A DNA stretch of 64,000 bases from Myxococcus stipitatus (GCF_038561935.1 NZ_CP102770.1:2790001-2854000), one strand, 5' to 3'; positions 10,012-18,989 are shown, numbered from the stretch's first letter. Made by a program: numbers and translations. Notes: generated by a model not told the origin, from the sequence alone.

Positions 10012-11889
10012 ATGGTTCCCCCCCGGTCAACACAACACGGCTCCGAGGACGCTCCACCGCCCCTCCTGCGCCCCTATGGCCCGTACGTGCTCGTGCGCAA
10101 GCTGGCCGAGGGCGGCATGGCGGAAATCTTCCTCGCCAAGCTGCTGGGCGCCGACGGCTTCGAGCGCAACGTCGTCATCAAGCGGATGCTTCCGCACCTG
10201 TCCAACATCCCCGACTTCGTGGAGATGTTCCGGGACGAGGCGCGGCTGGCCGCGAAGCTCGCGCACCCGAACATCATCCAGATCCAGGAGCTGGGCTTCA
10301 CGGAGGGCTGCTACTACATCTGCATGGAGTACCTCGCGGGCGAGGACTTCTCCACGACGCTGCGGCTGGCGGGGCGCAGGCGGCAGTACCTGCCGTACCC
10401 CATCGTGCTGCGCGTGCTCATCGACTCGGCGCGCGGGCTGCACTACGCGCACGAGTTCTCGAACGAGAGCGGCCAGCCGCTCAACGTCGTGCACCGCGAC
10501 ATCTCTCCGTCGAACCTGTACCTGACGTACCAGGGGCAGGTGAAGGTGCTGGACTTCGGCATCGCCAAGGCCGAGTCGAGGCTCGTCAATACGCGCACCG
10601 GCGTGGTGAAGGGCAAGTACATGTACATGGCCCCGGAGCAGGCGCGGGGACAGGAGGTGGACCGGCGCGCGGACATCTTCGCGCTCGGCGTCAGCCTGTA
10701 CGAGGCGCTCACGCACGTGCGGCCCTTCTCGCGAGAGAATGACCTCGCGGTGCTCAACGCGCTGCTGCACAACGAGTTCAAGCGTCCGCGAGAGCTGCGC
10801 GCGGACCTGCCGGAGGCGCTGGAGGCCATCGTCCTCAAGGCCATGGCGCCCTTCGCGAATGACCGCTACGCCACGGCGGAGGCCTTCGCGCAGGACCTGG
10901 AGGCGTTCCTCGGCGAGCACTACAGCGGCTCGGGCACCCAGCAGCTGGGGCCGTTCTTGCGCAGCCACTTCGGGGATGAGCGCTTCACCGAGCGCACCCG
11001 CATTCCGACGCTGGCCTCGCTCTCCGCGGCGCTGGGCGTCGTGACGCAGGCCACGGGCTTGATGGAGGCGGGGACGAACGTGGTGGGCGCTCCGGCCTCG
11101 CTGGGCGCGGGGCAGACGGCTCCCACGGCGCAGGCCTGGGGGACTCACTCACCCACGTCGTCGTCGGGGCTGGTGCCCGCGGTCCCGAAGACTCCCGCGA
11201 CGGAGAACGCGCCCCCTCCCGAGCCGCTGCCGCCGGGGCGCTCCCGGAGCTGGCGTCCGATGGTGGTGGGGCTCGCCGCGGGGTTGGTGCTCGCGGGGGG
11301 CGGACTGGTGGGCTATCGCAAGTTCGCGGCCCCTGAGCCCGTGCGTGACACCGTGGCGGCGCCTTCGGCCCCGGTGCAGGTGGCCCCGCCTGGAGAGGTC
11401 CGCGCGCAGGACCCGGCGCCCGCGACTCCACCCGAACAGCCGGTGGTCGCCGCGGGGACTGTCACCGAGACGGCCGCGGGGACGAACCCGCCCGTGGCGG
11501 GTGACGACACCGCCGCCGTGGCGGCGCGAGCGCCAGTACCGGACGACAGGGGCACCGAGGACGATGAGGTGAAGCCCCTCAGGTCCACCCCGCCGAAGAA
11601 GCCGGTGTCGCTGGGCATGGGCGACATCCGACGCGTCGTGCAGAAGGGAAGCTCCCGCATCTCTTCCTGCTTCACGCGCAACCGGGAGGAGCTGCCCGCG
11701 AGCGAGGGGAAGATTCAGGTGGAGTTCTCCATCGCCTCCACGGGCAAGGTCGACGCGACTGTCGGGGAGCCGTGGGCCGGCACGAAGGTCGGCCGCTGCG
11801 TCGAGGTGGAGGCGGAGCGGCTGCGCTTCCCCGCGCATCGCGACGAGACGGTCGACGTGATTGTCCCGTTCGCGTGGACGTTGAAGTAG
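10012..11889 (+). CDS. Membrane Ser/Thr protein kinase with AgmX/PglI (TonB-like) C-terminal domain
   Basis: 625 residues from the ATG 2 bp after the FecR stop. The Hanks-type kinase domain spans about 20-305: Gly loop LAEGGMAEIFLA, catalytic Lys57 in VVIKRM, HRD with Asp163 followed by ISPSN, DFG with Asp181, and APE in MAPEQARG. An Ala/Pro/Thr linker leads to one membrane segment at about 416-438 (MVVGLAAGLVLAGGGLVGY). After another disordered Pro/Ala stretch, residues about 530-625 form a domain with SRISSCFTRNREELP and LRFPAHRDETVDVIVPFAW, the AgmX/PglI C-terminal, TonB-like domain. The predicted topology puts the kinase in the cytoplasm and the TonB-like domain in the periplasm. A hairpin terminator follows at 11892. 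Confidence 0.88.
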   Translation: MVPPRSTQHGSEDAPPPLLRPYGPYVLVRKLAEGGMAEIFLAKLLGADGFERNVVIKRMLPHLSNIPDFVEMFRDEARLAAKLAHPNIIQIQELGFTEGCYYICMEYLAGEDFSTTLRLAGRRRQYLPYPIVLRVLIDSARGLHYAHEFSNESGQPLNVVHRDISPSNLYLTYQGQVKVLDFGIAKAESRLVNTRTGVVKGKYMYMAPEQARGQEVDRRADIFALGVSLYEALTHVRPFSRENDLAVLNALLHNEFKRPRELRADLPEALEAIVLKAMAPFANDRYATAEAFAQDLEAFLGEHYSGSGTQQLGPFLRSHFGDERFTERTRIPTLASLSAALGVVTQATGLMEAGTNVVGAPASLGAGQTAPTAQAWGTHSPTSSSGLVPAVPKTPATENAPPPEPLPPGRSRSWRPMVVGLAAGLVLAGGGLVGYRKFAAPEPVRDTVAAPSAPVQVAPPGEVRAQDPAPATPPEQPVVAAGTVTETAAGTNPPVAGDDTAAVAARAPVPDDRGTEDDEVKPLRSTPPKKPVSLGMGDIRRVVQKGSSRISSCFTRNREELPASEGKIQVEFSIASTGKVDATVGEPWAGTKVGRCVEVEAERLRFPAHRDETVDVIVPFAWTLK

Positions 11890-11891
11890 GC

Positions 11892-11913
11892 GGCGCCGGG
11901 GCTTCCCGGCGCC
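11892..11913. terminator. Bidirectional hairpin between kinase gene and recR
   Basis: GGCGCCGGG-GCTT-CCCGGCGCC is a perfect 9-bp stem with a four-base loop in the gap between two convergent genes. It lacks a T tract, as is common in high-GC genomes. Confidence 0.65.
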
Positions 11914-11922
11914 GGGTGGGGC

Positions 11923-12516
11923 TCAGAGGTCGCGGCGGGCGGACAGCGCCTTCGCGAGGGTGGCTTGGTCCGCGAACTCCAGGTCCCCACCCATGGGCAG
12001 GCCCTGTGCGATGCGCGTGACCCGCAGCCCCATGGGCTTGAGCAGGCGCGTCAGGTAGAGCGCCGTGGCCTCGCCCTCGATGTCCGGGTTGGTGGCGAGG
12101 ATGAGCTCCTCCACCCGGCTGTCGTTGAGGCGCTCGAGCAGCTCCTTGATGCGAAGCTGTTCCGGGCCCACGCCCTCCAGCGGCGACAGCACGCCGTGCA
12201 GGACGTGGTAGCGACCCTTGAACTCGCGCGTCCGCTCCAGCGCCATCAGGTCCGCGAAGGTCTCCACCACGCACAGCACGCGCTCATCGCGGCGGTGGTC
12301 CCGACAGAAGCCACACGTCTCCGTGTCGGTGAGGGAGAAACAGCGCACGCACAGGTGCACCTTCTCCTTCACCTCGCGGATGGCCTGCGAGAGCTCGGAG
12401 GCGTACTCGCCAGGCGCCCGCAGGATGTGGAACGCCAGGCGCTGGGCTGTCTTCTCGCCGATGCCCGGCAGCTTCGCGAGCTGGGCGACAAGGCGGTTCA
12501 GCGGATCGGGAGTCAT
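11923..12516 (-). CDS. recR: RecR recombination mediator
   Basis: 197 residues, typical length. RecR, with RecF/RecO, loads RecA at gaps. Features in order: helix-hairpin-helix LPGIGEKTAQRLA (residues 16-28), the zinc finger with Cys56, Cys59, Cys68 and Cys71, and a Toprim domain with VVET and NPDIEGEATALYL. It is the third gene of the common bacterial dnaX-ybaB-recR order, 6 bp after ybaB. Confidence 0.97.
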   Translation of the reverse strand: MTPDPLNRLVAQLAKLPGIGEKTAQRLAFHILRAPGEYASELSQAIREVKEKVHLCVRCFSLTDTETCGFCRDHRRDERVLCVVETFADLMALERTREFKGRYHVLHGVLSPLEGVGPEQLRIKELLERLNDSRVEELILATNPDIEGEATALYLTRLLKPMGLRVTRIAQGLPMGGDLEFADQATLAKALSARRDL

Positions 12517-12522
12517 CCGGTA

Positions 12523-12840
12523 TCAGGTAATGCCGGGGATCTTGATGCCGCCCGAGATTTTCGCCAGCTCGCGCTGCATGTGCTGACGGCTGCCCGCCAG
12601 GGCGTTGTTCACCGCGGCCGTGATGAGGTCCTCGAGCATCGACGTGTCATTCGGGTCGATGGCGGACTTGTCGATCTTGACGCTGCGGACTTCCTGGATG
12701 CCGTTGACCACGACGGTGACGAGACCATCGCCGGACTTCGCTTCGACAGTCTCCTCGGCCAACTGCTGCTTCCGCTCTTCAATCTTCTCCGTCAGCTTGT
12801 TCGCCTGCCGGATGAAGTAATTCAGGTCGACGCCGGGCAT
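12523..12840 (-). CDS. ybaB: YbaB/EbfC nucleoid-associated protein
   Basis: 105 residues. Small dimeric DNA-binding protein of the YbaB/EbfC family. It shows the N-terminal helix FIRQANKLTEKIEERKQQLAEE, the strand pair GLVTVVVNGIQEVRSVKID, and the C-terminal helix LEDLITAAVNNAL. Its position between dnaX and recR is the standard one. Confidence 0.95.
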   Translation of the reverse strand: MPGVDLNYFIRQANKLTEKIEERKQQLAEETVEAKSGDGLVTVVVNGIQEVRSVKIDKSAIDPNDTSMLEDLITAAVNNALAGSRQHMQRELAKISGGIKIPGIT

Positions 12841-12931
12841 GTGCTTCCTCGGTACTCGGGGGAGCGGCCCATGGTGGGAGCCGCTCGGGCGTGGAGTAAG
12901 GCGCGCACCCTACCGTTGCGCGCGGCCATTG

Positions 12932-14422
12932 TCAGGCGCTGTCGTCCGGGGCTTCGATTGGAGTGTCGGTGGGCGAGGCGGCGGAGGGGCGCTCGGGCTC
13001 GTAGATCTGGATGTGCTCGACCTCGCCTCCCAGGACCAGGAGCACGGTGCGAATCGCGGCATGGTTCCGCACCTTGCTCTCGGTGTTCTTCTCGTGGGTG
13101 GCGCGGCTGTGGGCGTCGCGCTCGGCGAGGCTGGGCGCGGCCCGGTTGTCATCCGCGGAGACGTCCTGGAAGGACAGCTTCACCGGACGGCCGAAGTGCT
13201 CGGCGAGGAGCTTGTCGATGGTGGCCTTGCCCGCGGCGGCGCTCACCGTCATGCGGTGCAGGCCTGCGGTGGGCAGGAAGCCGAGGATGATCTCCCCCGC
13301 CTTCATCGACATGAGCCGCCCGTTGGCGAGCGCGGTGCCATGCCGCAGCGACGTCCCCTTCACCGTCTCCACCGCGGCGCGCCAGCGCTCGATCAGCGGC
13401 AGGTTGGGGTTGTCGCGCCCGCGAGGCATCGGCGCGGCCGCGACAGGGGGCGGGGGAGGTGGCTCGGGCTCCGGCTCGGCCGCCGCGGCGGGCTCCGGGA
13501 TGCACTCGCCGGACGCACAGCCACCGGGGGAGGCCTCCTCCGGGTAGAAGCGCCCCTCTTCATCATCGTACGGAGGCGGCTCGGGCGGAGCCGCGGGGGT
13601 CTCCGGCTTGCGGACGTTGATGACGCGAACGGTGGGCGCGGGCTCCGTGGTGCGCGAGAGCGGGGTGGCGCCCGCGTGGGAGCCCGAAGGCTCCACGGGG
13701 GGCGGCGGTGCGGACGGCGCGGGTGCCGACGGCCCCGGAGCCATGGGGGCAGCGAGAGGCCCCTTGCGCAGGAACGACAGGGGGCGCGCCGCCGAGGCGG
13801 GCAGTCCCTCCAGGACAGGCCCCGAGGGCAACGGGTTCTCCGCCGAGTACGAGGCCCCCATTCCACTCGGGGGACGCGACGGGGGCGCGGGGGGACTCCA
13901 CGCGACAGGCGCGGCAGGGCTGCTCTCGACGCTCCGAGGCTGGGCCGAACCCGGTGAAGGCGCGTGTCCATTCGTCGCCCCGGGCTGCATCGAGGCGCTG
14001 GCGAAGGGGGCAGGGGACGAACCGTCGTGGACGGTTCGCGCATCGAACGCGCCCGGCGGTGTCGCGGTGCCTCCGCCATGTCGGGGCAGCTCGATGTCGG
14101 CGGGGGGCTCGGGCACGTACTCGGAATCGTCGTACCGGGGGGGCGCGGCGTCGCGCGGGAGCTCCTGCGCGACAGGCGGCACGACAGCTTGGGTGTGCTC
14201 GGAGACGACCGGGCGGGCGACAGCGGCCACGGGGCGTGGCTCCGGCATGGGCGCCAGGACCGCGGGTGGTGGTGCGATGGGCGCACTTCCCGCGTTCACC
14301 GGTGCCGGTGCGGGGGGGCTTCGATTCTCCCAGGGGCGAGGCGTCGGCGGCGGTGGAGCCTGTCGAGGAGGCTCAGGCGCGAAAGTTCGTGGAGCTGGAG
14401 CGACCTCCTGGCGCTCCAGCAT
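12932..14422 (-). CDS. dnaX: DnaX tau C-terminal part, separate reading frame
   Basis: 496 residues from an ATG at 14422. The first about 320 residues are a Pro/Ala-rich disordered linker. Residues about 330-430 are the DnaX C-terminal domain (LPLIERWRAAVETVKG; TLALANGRLMSMKAGEIILGFLP-like; LLAEHFGRPVKLSFQ), which in tau contacts the polymerase alpha subunit. This frame lies +1 relative to the upstream DnaX frame and overlaps it by 50 bp from the ATG; the frame is also open upstream of the ATG. It is either a continuation reached by frameshifting, a separately initiated product (AAGG lies only 3 bp before the ATG), or the result of an assembly indel. The tail after the domain includes a Glu/Pro-rich end. 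Confidence 0.75.
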   Translation of the reverse strand: MLERQEVAPAPRTFAPEPPRQAPPPPTPRPWENRSPPAPAPVNAGSAPIAPPPAVLAPMPEPRPVAAVARPVVSEHTQAVVPPVAQELPRDAAPPRYDDSEYVPEPPADIELPRHGGGTATPPGAFDARTVHDGSSPAPFASASMQPGATNGHAPSPGSAQPRSVESSPAAPVAWSPPAPPSRPPSGMGASYSAENPLPSGPVLEGLPASAARPLSFLRKGPLAAPMAPGPSAPAPSAPPPPVEPSGSHAGATPLSRTTEPAPTVRVINVRKPETPAAPPEPPPYDDEEGRFYPEEASPGGCASGECIPEPAAAAEPEPEPPPPPPVAAAPMPRGRDNPNLPLIERWRAAVETVKGTSLRHGTALANGRLMSMKAGEIILGFLPTAGLHRMTVSAAAGKATIDKLLAEHFGRPVKLSFQDVSADDNRAAPSLAERDAHSRATHEKNTESKVRNHAAIRTVLLVLGGEVEHIQIYEPERPSAASPTDTPIEAPDDSA

Positions 14423-15599
14423 TGGCCTTGGCGGAACCCTCGCCCTGGGGCAGTCCGGCCGCGAGCCGGTCCACCCGCGCGAGCAGCTCCGGGATGGAGC
14501 CGCCCGGCGACAACTGGATGGCCTTCAACAGCGCCATCTCCAGCGCGAGCCTCGGCTGGGCCGCGCGAGACACGTCCCACACGCAGCCGTGCACGATGTC
14601 GAAGAGCCGCGTGAGCTGCGCGCTGTCCGCGTCCTTCGCCAGCGCCACGAGGGCCTTCTGCTCGGACTCGGCCAGCTCGGCGGGGGCCTCGCCCAGCGTC
14701 TTGGTGACGAAGAGGTGGCGCAGCTGCATCGCCAGCTCCTCGGCGAGCCGCTTCAGGTCGAGGCCGCGATTGAAGACCTCCTCCACGCGACCCAGGATGC
14801 GCTTGGCGTCCTTGTGGACGAGGGCTTCGGCGAAGTCCTGCACCATCGTGCGGTCGATGGCGCCCAGGGCCTCGGCGACTTCTTCGTCCGTCGGGCTGGC
14901 GCCGCACGAGGCGAGCACCTGGTCCAGCAGGCTCAGCGCGTCGCGCATGCCGCCTTCGGACTGACGCACGACGAGCGACAGCGAGCGGTCCGAGATGCCC
15001 GCGCCCTCCGCCTTGCAGATCTCCTGCAGTCGCTGAAGCATCCGCGCCGCGGAGATGCGGCGGAAGTTGTGGCGCTGGCAGCGCGAGAGGATGGTGTCCG
15101 GGAGCTTGTGGGCCTCGGTCGTCGCGAAGATGAACTTCACGTGGCCGGGCGGCTCCTCCAGCGTCTTGAGCAGCGCGTTGAACGCCGCCCCCGACAGCAT
15201 GTGGACCTCGTCGATGATGTAGATCTTGTGACGGTCTCGCTGCGGCAGGTACTTCGCGTTCTCGCGAATCTCGCGGACGTTCTCCACGCCGTTGTTGGAG
15301 GCACCGTCGATCTCCGCGACGTCGACGCTGGTGCCGGCGGCGATTTCCGTGCACGCCTTGCACTCACCGCAAGGCGTGGCCGTGGGGCCCTTCTCACAAT
15401 TGAGGGCCTTGGCGAGCAGACGAGCGGCCGTCGTCTTGCCCACGCCACGAGGCCCGCAGAACAGGTACGCATGAGCGACCCGGTCCATCTTGATGGCGTT
15501 CGCGATGGTCCGGACCACATGCTCCTGTCCGGTCATGTCATCGAACTTCTGCGGGCGCCATTTGCGCGCGAGGACGAGGTAGCTCATGGGGGGCGTCAT
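14373..15599 (-). CDS. dnaX: DNA polymerase III gamma-like subunit (DnaX N-terminal domains)
   Basis: 408 residues, ending by TGA at 14373. This is the clamp-loader AAA+ ATPase: Walker A GPRGVGKTT, a zinc site C-x8-C-x2-C-x2-C (NCEKGPTATPCGECKAC), Walker B IIDEVHML, the sensor 1 segment ATTEAHKLPDTI and SRC motif LSRCQR, then the domain III helices. The length is close to E. coli gamma (431), which also lacks the tau domains. The tau part continues in the +1 frame (12932-14422). A CCC-C tetranucleotide at 14450-14447 allows perfect Pro-tRNA re-pairing in the second frame; a read-through product would be about 888 residues. Start may instead be the Met at residue 5 (MSYLVLARKWRP), the usual family start. 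Confidence 0.9.
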   Translation of the reverse strand: MTPPMSYLVLARKWRPQKFDDMTGQEHVVRTIANAIKMDRVAHAYLFCGPRGVGKTTAARLLAKALNCEKGPTATPCGECKACTEIAAGTSVDVAEIDGASNNGVENVREIRENAKYLPQRDRHKIYIIDEVHMLSGAAFNALLKTLEEPPGHVKFIFATTEAHKLPDTILSRCQRHNFRRISAARMLQRLQEICKAEGAGISDRSLSLVVRQSEGGMRDALSLLDQVLASCGASPTDEEVAEALGAIDRTMVQDFAEALVHKDAKRILGRVEEVFNRGLDLKRLAEELAMQLRHLFVTKTLGEAPAELAESEQKALVALAKDADSAQLTRLFDIVHGCVWDVSRAAQPRLALEMALLKAIQLSPGGSIPELLARVDRLAAGLPQGEGSAKANAGAPGGRSSSTNFRA

Positions 15600-15656
15600 C
15601 TAAACACGGCGGCGGGAAGGATCCATGTCGTTGCCGCCGCTACAGGTGGGTTCCAC

Positions 15657-17195
15657 TCAGCGTCCGAGGGCCTGGAGCACGACGCCCGCCGCGTTGTGTC
15701 CCGCCGCGCCGATGACGCTGCCGGCCGGATGGCAGCCCGCGCTGCAGAAGTAGAGCCCCTGCACCGGCGTCTCGTAGGGCAACCGGTCGGTGAAGCCCAG
15801 CTTGTTGTCCACATGATGGATGTGGCCGCCGGTGATGCCGAAGTGGCTCTCGATCTTGGGCGGCGTGAGGGCGACGTACTCCTGGACCTGGTCGCTGGTG
15901 CCCGGCGCGAAGCGGTCGCAGATGGACAGGAGGTGCTGGACGTAGCGCGACTCCTCCTTCTCCCACGTCGTGCCCTCGAGCTTGTAGGGCACCCACTCCA
16001 CGAAGAGCGCGGAGTTGTGGTGGCCTTCCTTGTCGCGCAGTGACGGGTCCACCGTGGTGTGGATGTACCACTCGATGGAGGGGAACTCGGACAGCTTGCC
16101 CGCATGCGTGTCCCGGTAGGAGCGCTCGAGCGCGCCCAGCACGTCCTCCTCCTGGGGCAGCAGGTGGATGGTGGGGCCGAACTGGCCTCGGTCCTCCGGC
16201 AAGCACGTGAAGGTGGGCAGGTTCTTCAGGCACAGGTTCACCTTGAGGGTGGTGCCCGGCACGGCCATCGCGTTCACCTTCGTGCGGTAGTCCGTGGGCA
16301 GCGCGCCGGAGTCCACCAGCTTCAGCGTGCGGAACGGGTCGCCGTTGGACACGACGACGTGGGCTTTCAGCTCCTCGCCGTTCTCCAGCACGACGCCCTT
16401 CACCACACCCTGGTCCACTCGGACGGAGGTCACCTTCGCGCCGGTGCGGATGGTGGCGCCGTGCTTGCGCGCGACGTTGGCGATGGACTGGGTGACGGTG
16501 CCCATGCCGCCGCCCACGATCATCCACGTGCCGCCGCTGCCCGGCAGTCGACACATGTTGTGGACGAGCAGGTTCATCCCCGTGCCCGGCGTGTCATAGC
16601 CACCGTCGAGTCCGGAGAAGGCATCCGTCACCGCGTACATCGCCTTCACCAGGTCCGACTTGAAGTTGAAGCGCTCCAGGTACTGGCGCGCGGAGCCTCG
16701 GCAGAGGCGGATGAAGTGCTGGTGCAGGGCAGGGCGGATGTAGCGCTCGGCCGTCTCCTCCAGCGAGAGCGGCGGCTTGAGCCACGCGGGGGCCAGGTCG
16801 TCGCGCAGCGCGCCCAGCTCCGCGTTCATCGCCTGGTTGGCCTCCCAGTCCTGCTGCGAGAAGAACTCCACGAACTGGCGCTGGAGGTCCTTCTCATCCG
16901 AGCCGAACAGCAGGTAGCGCTTGTCGAAGGTGGGGAGGAAGTAGTGCGGGTCCCGCCGCTTGAGCGGCAGGTCGAGCTCCAGCTCGCGCAGCAGCTCCGG
17001 CGGCATGAGGCCCAGCAGGTACGCGCCCGTGGACACGCCGAGCCCCGGCGCGCTCTTGAACGGATACTCCGTGCGGCACGCGCCACCGATGACGTCCTTC
17101 TCCTCCAGGACGGTGACGGAAAGGCCTCGCTTCGCGAGCAGCGCCGCGGTCACGAGTCCGTTGTGTCCTGCTCCCACCACGATGACGTCGGGCAT
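15657..17195 (-). CDS. FAD-dependent phytoene-desaturase-like oxidoreductase
   Basis: 512 residues. Start set at the ATG at 17195, preceded by GAGGAGGAAG; the frame is open further upstream but without homology. The N-terminus is a classic dinucleotide fold (VIVVGAGHNGLVTAALLAKRG, then Glu at the strand end and IGGACRTE). The C-terminus holds the second FAD-binding segment (GLYFCSAGCHPAGSVIGAAGHNAAGVV). The overall pattern matches the CrtI/PYROXD2-like NAD(P)/FAD oxidoreductases rather than a true carotenoid desaturase. The substrate is unknown. It is divergent from the GT22 gene at 17265. Confidence 0.85.
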   Translation of the reverse strand: MPDVIVVGAGHNGLVTAALLAKRGLSVTVLEEKDVIGGACRTEYPFKSAPGLGVSTGAYLLGLMPPELLRELELDLPLKRRDPHYFLPTFDKRYLLFGSDEKDLQRQFVEFFSQQDWEANQAMNAELGALRDDLAPAWLKPPLSLEETAERYIRPALHQHFIRLCRGSARQYLERFNFKSDLVKAMYAVTDAFSGLDGGYDTPGTGMNLLVHNMCRLPGSGGTWMIVGGGMGTVTQSIANVARKHGATIRTGAKVTSVRVDQGVVKGVVLENGEELKAHVVVSNGDPFRTLKLVDSGALPTDYRTKVNAMAVPGTTLKVNLCLKNLPTFTCLPEDRGQFGPTIHLLPQEEDVLGALERSYRDTHAGKLSEFPSIEWYIHTTVDPSLRDKEGHHNSALFVEWVPYKLEGTTWEKEESRYVQHLLSICDRFAPGTSDQVQEYVALTPPKIESHFGITGGHIHHVDNKLGFTDRLPYETPVQGLYFCSAGCHPAGSVIGAAGHNAAGVVLQALGR

Positions 17196-17264
17196 GTCTT
17201 CCTCCTCGGGGAACCGTGTTCCTAGCCGAGCGAGGGCCTGGCGGACAAACGTCACCTGCCTTGC

Positions 17265-18755
17265 GTGGGGACTCCTGCCAAGGGAGAGTCCCCGGCACCT
17301 GTGTCAGCCTCCACACCCGTCATCCCCAGCGCCGACTCCACTCCCACCAGGCTCCCCGATGACCCGGGGCCCGGCGTGACTCGAAAGCCCTCCGTCGCGG
17401 CGCTCTGGAGCCTCGCTGTCGTGGCGCTCCTGCCCGCCGTGGTGGCCGTGGTGCAGCTGGGCCGTATCCACCCCGACGAGGTGTACCAGGCCCTGGAGCC
17501 CGCGTACTGGCGCGTCCACGGCTACGGCGTGTTGGCGTGGGAGTGGCGCGATGGCATTCGCAACTGGGCTGTACCTGGCGTCCTGGCCGGATTCCTCAAG
17601 CTGGCCTCCTGGTTGGGCATCAGCGATCCGCAGGGCTATCGCGCGCTGACGGCCCTGCCGCAGCTCGCCCTGCACGCCTGGAGCCTGTGGGCCGTGTACC
17701 GCTTCGCCGCTCGGAGGGCGGGGAGCGCGGGGGGCTGGCTGGCCGTCATGCTGGTGGGGCTGTATGGGCCCGTGGTCGTCTTCGCGGGGCGCACCCTGTC
17801 GGAGTCCTTCTCCACGTCCTTCCTCCTGGTGGCCATGGAGGCCCTGGACCGGCGCGAGCGAGAGGTGAGGGCGGGGCTCCTGGGGGGCGGGGCGCTGGGG
17901 CTGGCCGTGGTGACGCGCTATCCGTCCGCCATCTTCGTCCTCGTGGCGCTCCTGTGGCTGCTGGCGATGCGCCGCTGGAGGATGTTCCTCTTCACGTGCC
18001 TGGGCGGACTGGTGGTGGCGGCGGGGCTGGGGCTCCTGGACCACCTCACCTGGGGCAGCCCCTTCCATTCCTTCATCGCCTACGTCCGCTTCAATGTCCT
18101 GTCCGGTGACGCGGCGGCGCGCTTCGGAGCGGACCCGCCGCGCTTCTACCTGAAGCCCCTGCTGTCGGCCGTGCCCGTCTGGGCGTGGGGCGCGGTGCCG
18201 CTGGCCCTCGTGGCGGCGAAGCGGAAGTGGGAGGTGTCGCTGCCGCTGATGTGCGCGGCGCTCTACGTGGCCGCGCTGCTGAAGACGGCGCACAAGGAGG
18301 AGCGCTTCCTCTACCCGGCGCTGGTCCTGGGGGTGCTCGCCGCCGCGCCGGTGGTGGCTGGCTTCATCCTCACACAGGCTCGCCGGGAGCTCCGGTGGGG
18401 ACTGTCCGCGGTGGCCCTGGGGCTCGGGGCGGCCTCCGCCTCCTTCTTCCCGCCCTTCGACCTTCGGGGGGACGAGTTCCGCGCCATCGTCGCGTCCACC
18501 CGGAGGGAAGGCGCCACGGGCGTGCTCATCGTCGCCGAGGGACTCTGGGGCGCCGGCGGGTTCTTCTACCTGGGCAGGGAAATCCCCTGGCTCACCTGCG
18601 ACTGGCCTCGCGACGAGGCCTTCCAGGTGGCCATGAGGGAGCGCCGCTTCAACCGCGTCATCACCATCGATGACCGGACGCTCCCGGAGCTCGAGGCGGC
18701 GGGCTTCCGCACCGTCGAGCGCTTCGGCCGCCAGTCGCTGCTCGTGCGCGACTGA
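17265..18755 (+). CDS. GT22 (Alg9/PIG-B-like) mannosyltransferase, multi-pass membrane protein
   Basis: 496 residues from a GTG. After a Pro/Ser-rich N-terminus of about 40 residues the first membrane segment (ALWSLAVVALLPAVVAVVQL) is followed by the diagnostic loop HPDEVYQALEPAYWRVHG and WEWRDGIRNWAVPG, the GT22 catalytic acidic motif facing the extracytoplasmic side. About nine further hydrophobic segments follow. GT22 enzymes transfer mannose from a polyprenyl-phosphate donor to glycolipids. The acceptor here is unknown. Confidence 0.85.
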   Translation: MGTPAKGESPAPVSASTPVIPSADSTPTRLPDDPGPGVTRKPSVAALWSLAVVALLPAVVAVVQLGRIHPDEVYQALEPAYWRVHGYGVLAWEWRDGIRNWAVPGVLAGFLKLASWLGISDPQGYRALTALPQLALHAWSLWAVYRFAARRAGSAGGWLAVMLVGLYGPVVVFAGRTLSESFSTSFLLVAMEALDRREREVRAGLLGGGALGLAVVTRYPSAIFVLVALLWLLAMRRWRMFLFTCLGGLVVAAGLGLLDHLTWGSPFHSFIAYVRFNVLSGDAAARFGADPPRFYLKPLLSAVPVWAWGAVPLALVAAKRKWEVSLPLMCAALYVAALLKTAHKEERFLYPALVLGVLAAAPVVAGFILTQARRELRWGLSAVALGLGAASASFFPPFDLRGDEFRAIVASTRREGATGVLIVAEGLWGAGGFFYLGREIPWLTCDWPRDEAFQVAMRERRFNRVITIDDRTLPELEAAGFRTVERFGRQSLLVRD

Positions 18756-18779
18756 GGGCCCTGGGGGCTGTCAGGGAGG

Positions 18780-18800
18780 AGGGCGGGCTTGTTCCGCCCT
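18780..18800. terminator. Hairpin after GT22 gene
   Basis: AGGGCGG-GCTTGTT-CCGCCCT, a perfect 7-bp stem 25 bp past the GT22 stop and facing the converging SRP RNA transcript. It may serve both strands. Confidence 0.5.
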
Positions 18801-18834
18801 GTTCGCCAGCGGACGTGCGGTAGCCCGCAAAGGC

Positions 18835-18869
18835 GAAGAGCCAGACCCCGAAACGAGGACTGGCTCTTC
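18835..18869 (-). terminator. Terminator of SRP RNA
   Basis: On the minus strand GAAGAGCCAG and CTGGCTCTTC form a perfect 10-bp stem with a 15-base loop, starting 6 bases after the 3' end of the SRP RNA; GCCTTTG follows. Confidence 0.75.
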
Positions 18870-18874
18870 AGAAC

Positions 18875-18954
18875 GGCCGGGACACACGCGGTGGTACGCT
18901 ACCGTTGCTTCCTTCCGGACCTGGCGGGGTTCGCGCCCCCACGTTGTCCCGACC
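18875..18954 (-). ncRNA. ffs: Signal recognition particle RNA (small bacterial 4.5S type)
   Basis: On the minus strand the conserved apical loop GTCCGGAAGGAAGCA is intact, flanked by GCCAG and the asymmetric-loop sequence. The ends GGTCGGGACA (18954-18945) and TGTCCCGGCC (18884-18875) pair over 10 positions with one G-U, closing an RNA of about 80 nt. It lacks Alu-type domains. The 10-bp hairpin at 18835-18869 follows. It lies 36 bp downstream of tRNA-Ser(GGA) on the same strand and may be processed from a shared transcript or have its own promoter. Confidence 0.93.
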
Positions 18955-18989
18955 ACAAATCATGTAGACATCAACGACTGAAATAACAA

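Noticed and set aside
14373..14460. E. coli-type -1 frameshift signal in dnaX
   Set aside because: No A-rich slippery heptamer; second frame is +1, not -1.
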